Shown here piece by piece: positions 16,702 through 23,442 of a DNA stretch of 41,854 bases. How positions within the stretch are numbered: the first letter of the stretch is position 1; every line of letters begins with the position of its first letter. Source of the stretch: a virus; IMG/VR virus record IMGVR_UViG_3300028364_000065, positions 1-41,854 of that record; one strand, written 5' to 3'. Below the pieces are notes generated by a model. That model was not told where the DNA came from and searched no databases. It saw only the letters and a program-made list of their open reading frames with translations. The position numbers were made by a program, and so were the translations under genes.

Positions 16702-16746
16702 TGCGTGGGAAAATCAAAATTTACGAGAAAAAAGAAGGAGTAGGCG

Positions 16747-17013
16747 ATGATGCCAAATTGGGAAACGATACAGGCGGTCTGGCCACTGCTCCTGGGCTTG
16801 GCCGGTCTTTGGGCACGCATTGAAGTGGCTCTGTCCAAGGCGTCAGCACAGAGCAAGCTTAACGAGCGCGAGATCACAAAGCTGGAAGTGAAGGTCGAGG
16901 CGCAGGGGGAATCAGCCAACCAGCAAGCCATTCAGCTGGGCCGCATCGAGGGAAGCCTGCTTGGCATCGGCAAAACCCTCGACCGTCTCGACCGAAAGTT
17001 CCCAGACCGCTGA
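16747..17013 (+). CDS. XhlA-like small membrane protein, possible holin or holin partner
   Basis: An 88-residue protein with one hydrophobic N-terminal segment (VWPLLLGLAGLWARI) followed by a charged heptad-like coiled coil with repeated LxxxExxITKLEVKVE-type spacing. This resembles hemolysin XhlA-type proteins that stand before endolysin genes and help holin function. GGAG lies six bases before the ATG. A terminator separates it from the endolysin, which is unusual for a lysis pair. No other holin candidate with several membrane spans is seen nearby. Confidence 0.55.
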   Translation: MMPNWETIQAVWPLLLGLAGLWARIEVALSKASAQSKLNEREITKLEVKVEAQGESANQQAIQLGRIEGSLLGIGKTLDRLDRKFPDR

Positions 17014-17059
17014 TCTGTGCGTCTGAGCACGATCAAAACTCGATCAAGAAATTCACCAC

Positions 17060-17083
17060 CCGCCCTCGCAGGCGGTTTTTTTT
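17060..17083 (+). terminator. Intrinsic terminator before the endolysin
   Basis: CCGCC-CTCGCA-GGCGG hairpin followed by eight T residues (17076-17083). It lies between the XhlA-like gene and the endolysin ATG at 17104. It would reduce lysis gene expression unless late transcription is antiterminated. Confidence 0.75.
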
Positions 17084-17103
17084 ATGTCCGAAAGGAGCAC
17101 ACC

Positions 17104-18081
17104 ATGTCCTACAACCCAGCAATCCTCGAGGCGGCAGGCGGCCATCTCGGAACCGACGAGTGGCCAGGAGCGCGGCACAATCCCGCAATCCAGTCGATGT
17201 TCGCCGCATCAGGGCACAACCCGAACGAACCAGACGAGACACCTTGGTGCGCAGCCTTCGTCGGCGCGGTGCTGGCCGAGCTTGGCCTTCCCCACACCGG
17301 ACGTTTGAACGCGCGGTCCTATCTCGACTGGGGTGTCCCGGTTTCGATCCGTGACGTGAAGCCAGGCGACATCTGCGTTCTTTGGCGCGGGAGTCCGGAC
17401 GGCTGGCAAGGCCATGTCGCCTTCGTGGTTCGCTTTGATCGGGATCAGGTAATCCTGCGTGGCGGGAACCAGGGCAACAGTGTGTCAGACGCTCCCTATT
17501 CCCTCTCGCGCGTTCTTGGCTGGCGTCGGGCTGTTGCCATGGATGAAACTCAGCGTCCGATTTTGCGCGAGGGCGCGCGCGGAGCCTTTGTCGTCGACCT
17601 TCAGGACCAGCTGCAGCGGCTGGGCTACTTCGCTGGGCGTCTCGACGGTAATTTCGGCCCGCTGACCCGAGCAGCTGTTCTTGCGTTCCAAGCTGATGGC
17701 AAGCTCGACGTGGACGGCATCGTCGGTGGTGCCACCTGGGGTGCGCTGACTGATGCACCGCCGCGCGTGGATCGTGATGTTGACGCATCCAGCCTACGCG
17801 ACGCGGGAAGCCGCACCATCCGTGGCGCTGACCATGCCCAGGCAGGGACTGCGGCCACTGTAGTGCTTGGCGCGGGCACCGCGATGGTGGAGCGGGCTGA
17901 GGATGCGGTCTCCGCCATCGAGCAGGCGCAGGGTCTGGCGGACCGTGTCGCTGCTGTTCTTGGTGCCGCGTGGCCCGCGTTGGCCATCCTCCTGGTTGGG
18001 CTGGTTGTTATGGCGGTCCTTTCACGGATCAAGGCCGCGCGCATCGAAGATGCCCGCACCGGACGGAATCTGGCGCGCTGA
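17104..18081 (+). CDS. Endolysin: CHAP-like/TIGR02594 peptidase, peptidoglycan-binding domain, C-terminal membrane helix
   Basis: A 325-residue lysis enzyme. Residues 1-145 form the TIGR02594 cysteine peptidase, with Cys49 in TPWCAAFV and His104 in GHVAFVV. Residues ~154-215 form a type 1 peptidoglycan-binding domain (LQRLGYFAGRLDGNFGPLTR). After an alanine-rich linker, a strong hydrophobic helix at ~282-303 (WPALAILLVGLVVMAVL) precedes a basic tail, so the enzyme may be membrane-tethered until lysis. The ATG at 17104 has AAGGAGC upstream. It is followed directly by the spanin genes. The C-terminal anchor is less usual than an N-terminal SAR signal. Confidence 0.87.
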   Translation: MSYNPAILEAAGGHLGTDEWPGARHNPAIQSMFAASGHNPNEPDETPWCAAFVGAVLAELGLPHTGRLNARSYLDWGVPVSIRDVKPGDICVLWRGSPDGWQGHVAFVVRFDRDQVILRGGNQGNSVSDAPYSLSRVLGWRRAVAMDETQRPILREGARGAFVVDLQDQLQRLGYFAGRLDGNFGPLTRAAVLAFQADGKLDVDGIVGGATWGALTDAPPRVDRDVDASSLRDAGSRTIRGADHAQAGTAATVVLGAGTAMVERAEDAVSAIEQAQGLADRVAAVLGAAWPALAILLVGLVVMAVLSRIKAARIEDARTGRNLAR

Positions 18082-18082
18082 C

Positions 18083-18355
18083 ATGTTGGGGATAGCAGAA
18101 AGGATGCTGAACTCACCATTCGGGCGCGGCGTGCTGTTCGCGCTCGGCCTGATAGTCACCGCTGGTCTGCTGCTGCAGCGCGCTTTGCGCGGGGCTCGTC
18201 GTGCTGGGCGGGCAGAGCGTGCGGGTGAAATCGCAGAGGAGCGGGTGCGTGCCGCGCAAGAAACGCGCAGGAGGATTGAAAATGCGGACATTTCTAATGG
18301 TGATGCTGTCGATGATGGTGAGTGGTTGTTTCGGCGCGGGCAACGACCTGATTGA
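18083..18355 (+). CDS. Inner-membrane spanin (Rz-like)
   Basis: A 90-residue protein with an N-terminal membrane helix (GVLFALGLIVTAGLLL) and a charged, helical remainder rich in Arg, Glu and Ala, the layout of i-spanins that join with an outer-membrane lipoprotein to fuse the membranes at the end of lysis. It starts one base after the endolysin stop. The last third overlaps the next gene in another frame, the classic Rz/Rz1 arrangement. Sequence families of spanins are diverse, so the call is by architecture. Confidence 0.72.
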   Translation: MLGIAERMLNSPFGRGVLFALGLIVTAGLLLQRALRGARRAGRAERAGEIAEERVRAAQETRRRIENADISNGDAVDDGEWLFRRGQRPD

Positions 18356-18512
18356 CGATGCGACTCTGTGCGATCGGACTGCTGCAGCAACCACCATCCA
18401 TTCGGCCGCACTCGCTGAGGATGGCCAGCCACGGTCACGTTCTACCGGTCGCACACTGATCGCCCAGTTGGATGCGGGCTGTGGGCGGCGCACTTGGCAG
18501 CAGCACTGGTAG
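18282..18512 (+). CDS. Outer-membrane lipoprotein spanin (Rz1-like)
   Basis: A 76-residue protein that starts inside the i-spanin gene in a different frame. The first ~17 residues are a lipoprotein signal, with lipobox VSGC (cysteine at residue 16). AGGAGG lies seven bases before the ATG. The mature part is short (~60 residues) and hydrophilic. Together with 18083-18355 it would span the periplasm and fuse the membranes during lysis. It is not proline-rich as lambda Rz1 is, but position and lipobox are clear. Confidence 0.75.
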   Translation: MRTFLMVMLSMMVSGCFGAGNDLIDDATLCDRTAAATTIHSAALAEDGQPRSRSTGRTLIAQLDAGCGRRTWQQHW

Positions 18513-18522
18513 GAGGGAGGCA

Positions 18523-18741
18523 ATGGCACAAACACCCTTGCCCTTGGTTAAGCAGTCCGCAGACGGCCAGAGCTTCACCATCACCATGAGCCTATGGTCT
18601 GGCACCTATCGGCTCGATGCTTTGCCACGCCAGCTGAATTTCTATCGCAATCTGCGTGACAGAAAGAAAGGCGCTTACGCCAAACACTATGAGCTGACGG
18701 TGCGCGCATTGGAGGCATTCGCTCGCCAAATGAAAGAGTGA
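18523..18741 (+). CDS. Small hypothetical protein after the lysis genes
   Basis: A 72-residue soluble protein with a strong ribosome binding site (AGGAGGGAGG just before ATG). It contains DALPRQLNFYRNLRDRKKG and is basic. It is the last gene of the rightward late operon before the terminator at 18763. No family or function is recognised; the last gene of a late operon is often an accessory (moron-like) one. Confidence 0.65.
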   Translation: MAQTPLPLVKQSADGQSFTITMSLWSGTYRLDALPRQLNFYRNLRDRKKGAYAKHYELTVRALEAFARQMKE

Positions 18742-18762
18742 ATATTTTGCTGCTGAAATGTG

Positions 18763-18794
18763 AAAAGCGCCCCGGCTTCGGCTGGGGCGCTTTT
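18763..18794. terminator. Bidirectional terminator at the end of the late operon
   Basis: Perfect hairpin AAAAGCGCCCC...GGGGCGCTTTT with a short GC loop, flanked by A and T tracts on the two sides so that it can act in both directions. It lies between the convergent genes ending at 18741 and 18815. Confidence 0.88.
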
Positions 18795-18814
18795 GTCGTT
18801 TGGCGGCCCTGCTT

Positions 18815-19009
18815 TCAGTAGCAGGTTTCGCCAGCGTGTATTTGTGCCAGTCGTTCGGGGCCCATCTGGCGCGCCATCGCGGCGATCTCGTCAAAAAACT
18901 CCGGAGGCATTCCATTCAGCGTGGAGCCGATTGCAAAAGCCAGCGTCTCCATGTGCAGGGCGTCCAGTTCGGGCGAGCGCTTGGCAAGCGCTTTTTGGTA
19001 GATGGTCAT
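18815..19009 (-). CDS. Small hypothetical protein, minus-strand pair
   Basis: A 64-residue acidic protein beginning MTIYQKALAKRSPELDAL, mostly helical, with no membrane segment and no recognised family. I chose the ATG at 19009 because GGAGG lies 11 bases upstream; an in-frame ATG at 19027 gives six more residues. It follows the 19030-19251 gene closely and should be read from the same cassette promoter. Function unknown. Confidence 0.6.
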   Translation of the reverse strand: MTIYQKALAKRSPELDALHMETLAFAIGSTLNGMPPEFFDEIAAMARQMGPERLAQIHAGETCY

Positions 19010-19029
19010 CGTCGATGCATCCTCCATGG

Positions 19030-19251
19030 TCAGTCGAGCCAAAACTGTGTGGCGGTAATTGCGTGCAGGCGGAAGGTGTCCTCTGCGTGGCCTTCCTCGA
19101 AAGCCCAATACTCGTGGCTGGTGTGGCCCTCGCCAAAGCGACAGGCAGAAAGCGTCGTGCCGGTGAAGCGCGTCCGGAAGTAGGTGCGGCCGTCGGTTCC
19201 GGTGATTGCGTCGGGCATTTCGCTGGCAGGCGTGTGGATCTGCGTGGTCAT
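19030..19251 (-). CDS. Small hypothetical protein under the 120-bp control cassette
   Basis: A 73-residue protein with no recognised domain; it contains DGRTYFRTRFTGTTLS and EYWAFEEGHAEDTF and is probably a compact beta/alpha fold. Its start codon and GGAGACAAG leader lie inside the 120-bp repeat 19247-19366. A second copy of that leader stands before an unrelated minus-strand gene at 33089-33301. The cassette therefore behaves as a portable expression unit for small leftward genes. Confidence 0.6.
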   Translation of the reverse strand: MTTQIHTPASEMPDAITGTDGRTYFRTRFTGTTLSACRFGEGHTSHEYWAFEEGHAEDTFRLHAITATQFWLD

Positions 19252-19366
19252 GGTCTTGTCTCCGGGTCTGCTGCGTCGCGGGCTGCGTCGCTCTGTGTAA
19301 TCACATTCGCTCTTTGGGCGCTTGTAGTGTAGAGAAATCGCAGCAATATCATTGCTTTATAAGCGC
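19247..19366. repeat. Control cassette, copy 1
   Basis: 120 bases almost identical to 33297-33416: a few changes in the first 35 bases, then one in the last ~78. It contains the start codon and leader of a leftward gene and reaches toward the rightward methyltransferase gene. It includes the palindrome AGCAAT-ATC-ATTGCT at 19342-19356 and AT-rich promoter-like DNA. Confidence 0.9.
19342..19356. promoter_or_regulatory. Operator-like palindrome AGCAATATCATTGCT
   Basis: Perfect 6-base arms around ATC, present unchanged in both cassette copies (also 33392-33406). The half-site GCAATAT recurs in the double palindrome at 28480-28509. It probably binds a phage or host regulator. Confidence 0.5.
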
Positions 19367-19380
19367 GGCGCGGTGCTTGG

Positions 19381-19405
19381 CCTTTCCGCGCCTTTCCGCG
19401 CCTCG
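19381..19405 (+). repeat. CCTTTCCGCGCC leader motif, copy A (doubled)
   Basis: Two head-to-tail units of CCTTTCCGCG followed by CCTCGG, 35 bases before the methyltransferase start. See copies at 21158, 24622, 29124 and, reversed, 24172. Confidence 0.75.
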
Positions 19406-19439
19406 GAGCCTCCGCACAGCGTGACGCACAGTGCTGGGC

Positions 19440-20735
19440 ATGAACATGCCCCTTCAATATTTGAGCGTCTGCAGCGGCATCGAGGCCGCCAGCGTCGCAT
19501 GGGAGCCGCTCGGCTGGCACCCCGTCGCTTTCAGCGAGATCGAGCCGTTCCCATCGGCGGTTCTCGCCCATCATTACCCAAGCGTCCCGAACTGGGGCGA
19601 CATGACCCGTTTAAAGGAATGGCCGGATGCAGCTGTCGATCTTCTCGTTGGTGGAACCCCCTGCCAGTCCTTCAGCGTCGCCGGGCTCCGAAAAGGACTG
19701 GACGATCCGCGCGGCAACCTGGCCCTCGTCTATCTGGGACTGGTTGACCGCTACCGGCCCAAGTGGGTGGTTTGGGAGAACGTCCCCGGCGTCCTGTCAT
19801 CGAGCGGCGGACGGGACCTTGGTGCCTTCCTCGGGGGCTTGGGCGAACTCGGGTATGGGTGGGCCTACCGAGTGCTGGACGCTCAGTACATCCGAACACG
19901 CCGCTTTTCCGGTGCCGTTCCCCAGCGGCGACGCCGTGTGTTCGTTGTCGGATATCTTGGAGACTGGCGACCTCCCGCAGCGGTACTTTTTGAGCCCGAA
20001 AGCCTGCGCGGGCATCCTCCGCCGCGCCGCGAACAGGGGCAAGGATTTGCCCACGATGTTGCAGGGAGCCTTGTCAGCAGTGGTCGCGGAGTCGCAAACT
20101 GTGGCGAAACCAGAGGACAAGACCCTGTCGTCGGATTGATCCGGCAGGGTTTCGGAGGCGGCAACACCTCGGGACCAATCGACGTCGCCGCCTGCCTGAC
20201 CGCCAAAGGGCAGCGCATCGATTTCGAGGTCGAAACATTTGTGGCGCATACACTGCGAGGTGAGGGCTATGACGCGAGCGAGGACGGAACTGGCCGCCAG
20301 AATCTTGTTCCAATCGCATTCGACTGCAAAGGAAGCCAAGCGCAGGTGGACGTTTCCGGGGCCACGCCGACTCTCCGCGCCATGGGCAGCGCCGGATCGC
20401 TTGCCAATGCCGGTGGCCAGTTGGCTGTCGCGTTCGACCTTCGAGGCCGGGAAGGCGGCGCGATGCCGGAGGGACCGCACGACACCGCAAACATTCGCGC
20501 TGCCTCTGGTGGGTCGAGCCGGTCTTACATTGCCACGCGCTGGGCAGTGCGTCGACTGACGCCCCGCGAATGTGAACGGCTTCAGGGTTTTCCCGACGAC
20601 TACACGCTTATTCCATACCGGCATGGCAAGCCCGCTGCCGATGGCCCGCGCTACAAGGCGCTGGGCAACAGCATGGCGGTGAACGCCATGGAGTGGATCG
20701 GCCAACGCATCGATTTCGTTCGCAGCCTTCTCTGA
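19440..20735 (+). CDS. DNA cytosine-C5 methyltransferase
   Basis: A 431-residue Dcm-type enzyme that methylates C5 of cytosine in duplex DNA, probably to hide phage DNA from host restriction. Motif I is LSVCSGIEAASVAW; motif IV is GGTPCQSFSVAG with catalytic Cys75; motif VI is ENVPG (Glu113); motif VIII is QRRRRVF; motif X is ALGNSMAVNAM. A long variable region (~190-370) holds the target recognition domain. No restriction partner is beside it, so it is an orphan. The ATG at 19440 lacks a clear ribosome binding site; GTG 19431 and ATG 19446 are alternatives. The leader carries the CCTTTCCGCGCC motif. Confidence 0.93.
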   Translation: MNMPLQYLSVCSGIEAASVAWEPLGWHPVAFSEIEPFPSAVLAHHYPSVPNWGDMTRLKEWPDAAVDLLVGGTPCQSFSVAGLRKGLDDPRGNLALVYLGLVDRYRPKWVVWENVPGVLSSSGGRDLGAFLGGLGELGYGWAYRVLDAQYIRTRRFSGAVPQRRRRVFVVGYLGDWRPPAAVLFEPESLRGHPPPRREQGQGFAHDVAGSLVSSGRGVANCGETRGQDPVVGLIRQGFGGGNTSGPIDVAACLTAKGQRIDFEVETFVAHTLRGEGYDASEDGTGRQNLVPIAFDCKGSQAQVDVSGATPTLRAMGSAGSLANAGGQLAVAFDLRGREGGAMPEGPHDTANIRAASGGSSRSYIATRWAVRRLTPRECERLQGFPDDYTLIPYRHGKPAADGPRYKALGNSMAVNAMEWIGQRIDFVRSLL

Positions 20736-20760
20736 ACGCTCTTTCCTTTCTTCCGCCCAG

Positions 20761-20790
20761 GCCCTCGGCATTTCGCCGGGGGTTTTTCTG
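20761..20790 (+). terminator. Terminator after the C5 methyltransferase
   Basis: CCCTCGGC-ATTT-GCCGGGGG type hairpin followed by a TTTTT run, about 30 bases after the methyltransferase stop. It marks the end of that transcript before attP. Confidence 0.75.
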
Positions 20791-20838
20791 TTTGAAATCA
20801 ACGCCTCGCTGTTTTGCGTTCGTGGTCAGGGCAAAACA

Positions 20839-20860
20839 TTGAGTCATGCTTGAGTCAAAC
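20839..20860 (+). repeat. attP arm repeat, left
   Basis: Two TTGAGTCA-type octamers 13 bases apart, ending GTCAAAC. The same 22-base block, with one change, lies at 21112-21133 in the same orientation. Arm-type integrase sites typically flank the core like this. Confidence 0.65.
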
Positions 20861-20870
20861 CAAAACGACT

Positions 20871-20898
20871 AAAGCCCGACTGATTAGGGCGGGCTTTA
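20871..20898. terminator. Second hairpin before attP
   Basis: AAAGCCCG and CGGGCTTT arms around an 11-base loop, flanked by A/T. It may act as a bidirectional terminator shielding the attachment site from transcription. Confidence 0.55.
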
Positions 20899-20922
20899 AG
20901 CGTTTATATTAGCGTAGTTTTT

Positions 20923-20973
20923 TGGTTGCGGGAGTAGGATTTGAACCTACGACCTTCAGGTTATTAACCTGAA
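20923..20973 (-). other. attP core matching the 3' half of initiator tRNA-Met
   Basis: Read leftward: AACCTGAAGGTCGTAGG, then TTCAAATCCTACTCCCGC and AACCA, i.e. the 3' anticodon stem, T-arm, acceptor strand and CCA of bacterial tRNA-fMet as I know it. The 5' half is absent, so this is not a tRNA gene. At the anticodon stem the phage has a perfect palindrome TTCAGGTT-ATT-AACCTGAA (20955-20973). After integration the phage would restore the host tRNA 3' end. Confidence 0.82.
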
Positions 20974-21111
20974 TTTGGCAACTTATGAAAACCGCGCTAA
21001 AACAGTGATTTAGGCCGCAATCCTTTGAAATCGCGCGCTTTCCTTACCCTCATTAAGCCGCACTCGACCGCACCCGAGCGCACCAAACCGTGCTCAAACG
21101 GTGAACGTCGG

Positions 21112-21133
21112 TTGAGTCAGGCTTGAGTCAAAC
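21112..21133 (+). repeat. attP arm repeat, right
   Basis: Second copy of the TTGAGTCA pair, same strand as the left copy, about 150 bases right of the core. It differs from the left copy by one base (G for T at the middle). Confidence 0.65.
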
Positions 21134-21157
21134 TGCGAGCGGCGGGCCCGATGGCGG

Positions 21158-21180
21158 TTCCGCGCCTTTCCGCGCCTCGG
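21158..21180 (+). repeat. CCTTTCCGCGCC leader motif, copy B (doubled)
   Basis: TTCCGCG then CCTTTCCGCGCCTCGG, 54 bases before the Acb2-like start. Orientation points at the gene. Confidence 0.75.
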
Positions 21181-21233
21181 CGCCGCGCGCTTCCCGTCGG
21201 CATGTTAGTCCTGTTCAAACTTCAGGAGGCAAC

Positions 21234-21422
21234 ATGTCCAACCCCATCATCAAATACTTTGACTACGACCACCTTCCCGAGCCTCTGCAGGCGGTTTCCA
21301 AGTCCTTCGGAGAATTGGCCACGCAGATGAACGAGGCGCTGCCAGATGGACCGGAGAAAAGCGCCGGGCTTCGGAAGCTGCTCGAGGCGAAGGACTGCAT
21401 GGTCCGGGCGGCGCTTCAGTAA
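21234..21422 (+). CDS. Acb2/Tad1-hairpin-like small protein (candidate anti-CBASS sponge)
   Basis: A 62-residue protein: an N-terminal IIKYFDYDHLPEPLQAVS segment, then a helical hairpin ending LRKLLEAKDCMVRAAL. This F-Y-HLP--LQ-VS--F--LA ... LP--PEK---LRKLLEAKD--VRA pattern is one I associate with proteins annotated as Acb2/Tad1 hairpin domain. Acb2 and related proteins bind cyclic oligonucleotide signals and so block CBASS or similar defences. AGGAGG lies before the ATG. It stands directly next to attP, ahead of the integrase, a usual place for counter-defence genes. The family call is moderately sure; ligand and activity are inference. Confidence 0.65.
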   Translation: MSNPIIKYFDYDHLPEPLQAVSKSFGELATQMNEALPDGPEKSAGLRKLLEAKDCMVRAALQ

Positions 21423-21958
21423 TGGAGATAGATGACCGCTGGAAGATCGGCTTCAACGTGCCGTGGAATGCAGGCTGGTCCGCCGAGGACCGCTACGAAA
21501 TTCGCAACTGTAGGTGGGCCAGCGGTATGCCTGCAATTTGGTCGCCGCATAAGCCGGGCGAAGGCCACCCGATCTTCGCTAAGCCGCACATGGTCAGGCA
21601 ACGCCGAAGTATCGTCGAGTATCGCTGCACGGTGTGTGGGGAAAAGACCGATTGGACGGATCGCTGGTGGTTCCGGCTGGGATCGTCCGATTTGCCGGGC
21701 TGGGCGTTCGTAACGACCGAGAGCCCAGTCCACCGCGCCTGTGCCGATCTGGCAATGAAGGTCTGTCCACACTTGCGCTTGCTTAACGATGGACCGGTGC
21801 CTTTTGACCCGCCCGACGCTGTGCTGAAGGCCATCGTTGGCGGCGCGGCGACAGAACGGGACTTCGGCGTGGAGATCGGATCGCGCAAAGTAACCGGCCA
21901 TCTGAAATTTGCATGGCGGCGTGTTCCCACAAGCTTTCGGATGGAGTGGAGCGCATGA
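21422..21958 (+). CDS. Hypothetical protein with a zinc-knuckle-like CxxC...HxxC
   Basis: A 178-residue protein starting at TAATG overlapping the previous stop. Cysteines in YRCTVCGEKT and the later VHRACADLAMKVCPHL form a plausible zinc-binding set (CxxC, HxxC, C). The N-terminus contains many tryptophans. I know this pattern from unassigned phage proteins but not a function. Coupling to the Acb2-like gene suggests a shared accessory operon. No membrane segment. Confidence 0.6.
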   Translation: MEIDDRWKIGFNVPWNAGWSAEDRYEIRNCRWASGMPAIWSPHKPGEGHPIFAKPHMVRQRRSIVEYRCTVCGEKTDWTDRWWFRLGSSDLPGWAFVTTESPVHRACADLAMKVCPHLRLLNDGPVPFDPPDAVLKAIVGGAATERDFGVEIGSRKVTGHLKFAWRRVPTSFRMEWSA

Positions 21959-22107
21959 CCTGCCCTCCCTGCAACAACGACTGCCGCCAAGGACGTGACT
22001 GCCCCGCGCGAGTACGGCGAGAGCTTCGTTTCCCGCCCAGATGGTGGATCGCGCTGGGCGCAATCGTCGGCCTCCTGTTCTGGATCGATCTATTCTTGGT
22101 TCTTTGA
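21955..22107 (+). CDS. Small cysteine-rich membrane protein
   Basis: A 50-residue protein; the ATG overlaps the preceding stop (ATGA). The first ~20 residues hold four cysteines (TCPPCNNDCRQGRDC) and the rest is one strong membrane helix (WWIALGAIVGLLFWIDLFLVL). A short protein with a cytoplasmic zinc-knuckle-like head and one span. Function unknown; possibly superinfection exclusion. Confidence 0.5.
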   Translation: MTCPPCNNDCRQGRDCPARVRRELRFPPRWWIALGAIVGLLFWIDLFLVL

Positions 22108-22162
22108 CTTGACCCGTGGCGGCTTCAATGGCGTCACGGGACGTGTCTCAAATGGTGCGAAA

Positions 22163-23422
22163 ATGAGCAGCAGACAGCGATTGAAAGAAAAACTGGTCAA
22201 GGAGGCGGAGCCACGCGCGCGCCCCTACCAGCTGTTTGACGACGAGGTGCTGGGCTTCTCGGCGGTGATCCAGCGGACGGGAAGCCGCGGCTTCTACCTC
22301 GATTACACTATCAAGGGGCGGCAGCGCCGCATGGCCATCGGGCGCTGGCCGGAATGGAGCGTCGTGGCCGCGCGCGACCGCGCCAAGCAGCTGCGCCGCG
22401 ATATCGACGATGGCCACGACCCATTAGCAGAGCGCGAGGAAATCCGCGCAGCGCCACGGATCCCGGACCTGATCGACCGATACCTCCGCGAGCACGCCGC
22501 GCACCTCGAGCCGCGCAACGCGTCCGACCAAGCGTCGATGCTTCGGAAGCTGGTCGAGCCTCACTGGAAACATCGCCTCGTCTCGGAAATCGAGGCGTCT
22601 GACGTCGAGCGCATTCTCGGCATGATCGCCGAAGGGCGGGCGCGCCCGTCGAAGGACAAGGGCACGAGTCGACGCAAGAAGCTGGCACCCGCAAAGCCGA
22701 CACCGATCAGGGCGAACCGAGCGGGCGAGGTCCTGCGCAAGATGTTCAACCTCGCTGTGGCGTGGAAGATGCGCGCCGACAATCCCGCAGAGGGCTTCAG
22801 GCGACGCTTGGAGACAGAGCGGGAGCGGTTCCTGTCGATCAAGGAAATCACACGGCTTGGCGACGCGCTGCAGGCGGCGGATGACCAGCGCGCCGCCGCA
22901 ATAGTGCGAATGTGCATGCTGACGGGCGCGCGCCTGGGCGAGGTCCGGACGGCGCGGTTCGAGCAGTTCAACCTCGACCTGGGGACTTGGTCCAAGCCCG
23001 CAGCCAACACCAAGCAGCGCCGGGTGCACCGTGTGCCTATCTCTGCCGAGACAGCCGGGCTTGTGCGCCTGCGCCGTGTGGCGGTGCCGAAGGGATGCGA
23101 ATGGTTGTTTCCCGGCGACGCGCTGGGCGCGGACGGGATGCCAAAGGACCAGCCGGTGCAAGATATCAGGCGTTTCTGGACCGCGATCCAGACGGCCGCG
23201 CAGTTGCCCGAGGTCAGGATCCACGATCTGCGCCACACCTTCGCCTCTCTGCTAGTCAGCGGCGGTGCTTCGCTCGAGATGATCGGGAAGCTGCTGGGGC
23301 ACACGCAGATGCGGACAACGCAGCGCTATGCGCACCTTCTCGACAGCCCGCTTCGGGCGGGAGTGGACGCTGTGGCCGACATCATGAAAGCACGTCCGCG
23401 CGTGGTTCGAGGCGGCGAGTGA
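22163..23422 (+). CDS. int: Tyrosine recombinase integrase (DUF4102/P4-like)
   Basis: A 419-residue integrase. The N-terminal part (FDDEVLGFSAVIQRTGSRGF, RRMAIGRWPEWSV) is the arm-binding DUF4102-like domain; the core-binding domain follows (~100-230). Catalytic residues: Arg in TGARLGEVR, Lys in NTKQRRVHRVPI, His and Arg in HDLRHTFAS, His in LGHTQ, Tyr in TTQRYAH. The family commonly inserts in tRNA genes, consistent with the tRNA-fMet core at 20923. ATG at 22163 chosen because the family-like sequence begins there. A perfect hairpin overlaps its stop codon. Confidence 0.93.
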   Translation: MSSRQRLKEKLVKEAEPRARPYQLFDDEVLGFSAVIQRTGSRGFYLDYTIKGRQRRMAIGRWPEWSVVAARDRAKQLRRDIDDGHDPLAEREEIRAAPRIPDLIDRYLREHAAHLEPRNASDQASMLRKLVEPHWKHRLVSEIEASDVERILGMIAEGRARPSKDKGTSRRKKLAPAKPTPIRANRAGEVLRKMFNLAVAWKMRADNPAEGFRRRLETERERFLSIKEITRLGDALQAADDQRAAAIVRMCMLTGARLGEVRTARFEQFNLDLGTWSKPAANTKQRRVHRVPISAETAGLVRLRRVAVPKGCEWLFPGDALGADGMPKDQPVQDIRRFWTAIQTAAQLPEVRIHDLRHTFASLLVSGGASLEMIGKLLGHTQMRTTQRYAHLLDSPLRAGVDAVADIMKARPRVVRGGE

Positions 23423-23433
23423 TCGCCGCCTCG
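23408..23433. terminator. Hairpin at the integrase stop
   Basis: Eleven-base perfect arms CGAGGCGGCGA and TCGCCGCCTCG around GTGA, covering the stop codon, between convergent genes. There is no T tract, so termination efficiency is uncertain; it could protect the mRNA 3' end. Confidence 0.6.
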
Positions 23434-23442
23434 GTGCTTGGC

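Larger units (their letters stand above)
20736..21233. other. Gene-free attachment region (attP) between methyltransferase and integrase genes
   Basis: About 500 bases without a supported gene. It holds two terminators, the tRNA-like attP core, two copies of a TTGAGTCA pair on the two sides of the core, and a leader motif copy. An uninterrupted attP indicates an episomal or virion form, not an integrated prophage. Confidence 0.8.

Noticed and set aside
16701-16823. A 40-codon frame overlapping the XhlA-like gene
   Set aside because: Not conserved-looking; the strong ribosome site inside it serves ATG 16747.
20923-20998. A tRNA gene on the minus strand
   Set aside because: Only the 3' half (anticodon stem, T-arm, acceptor, CCA) matches. 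The D-arm and 5' acceptor strand are missing, so it is an attP core.
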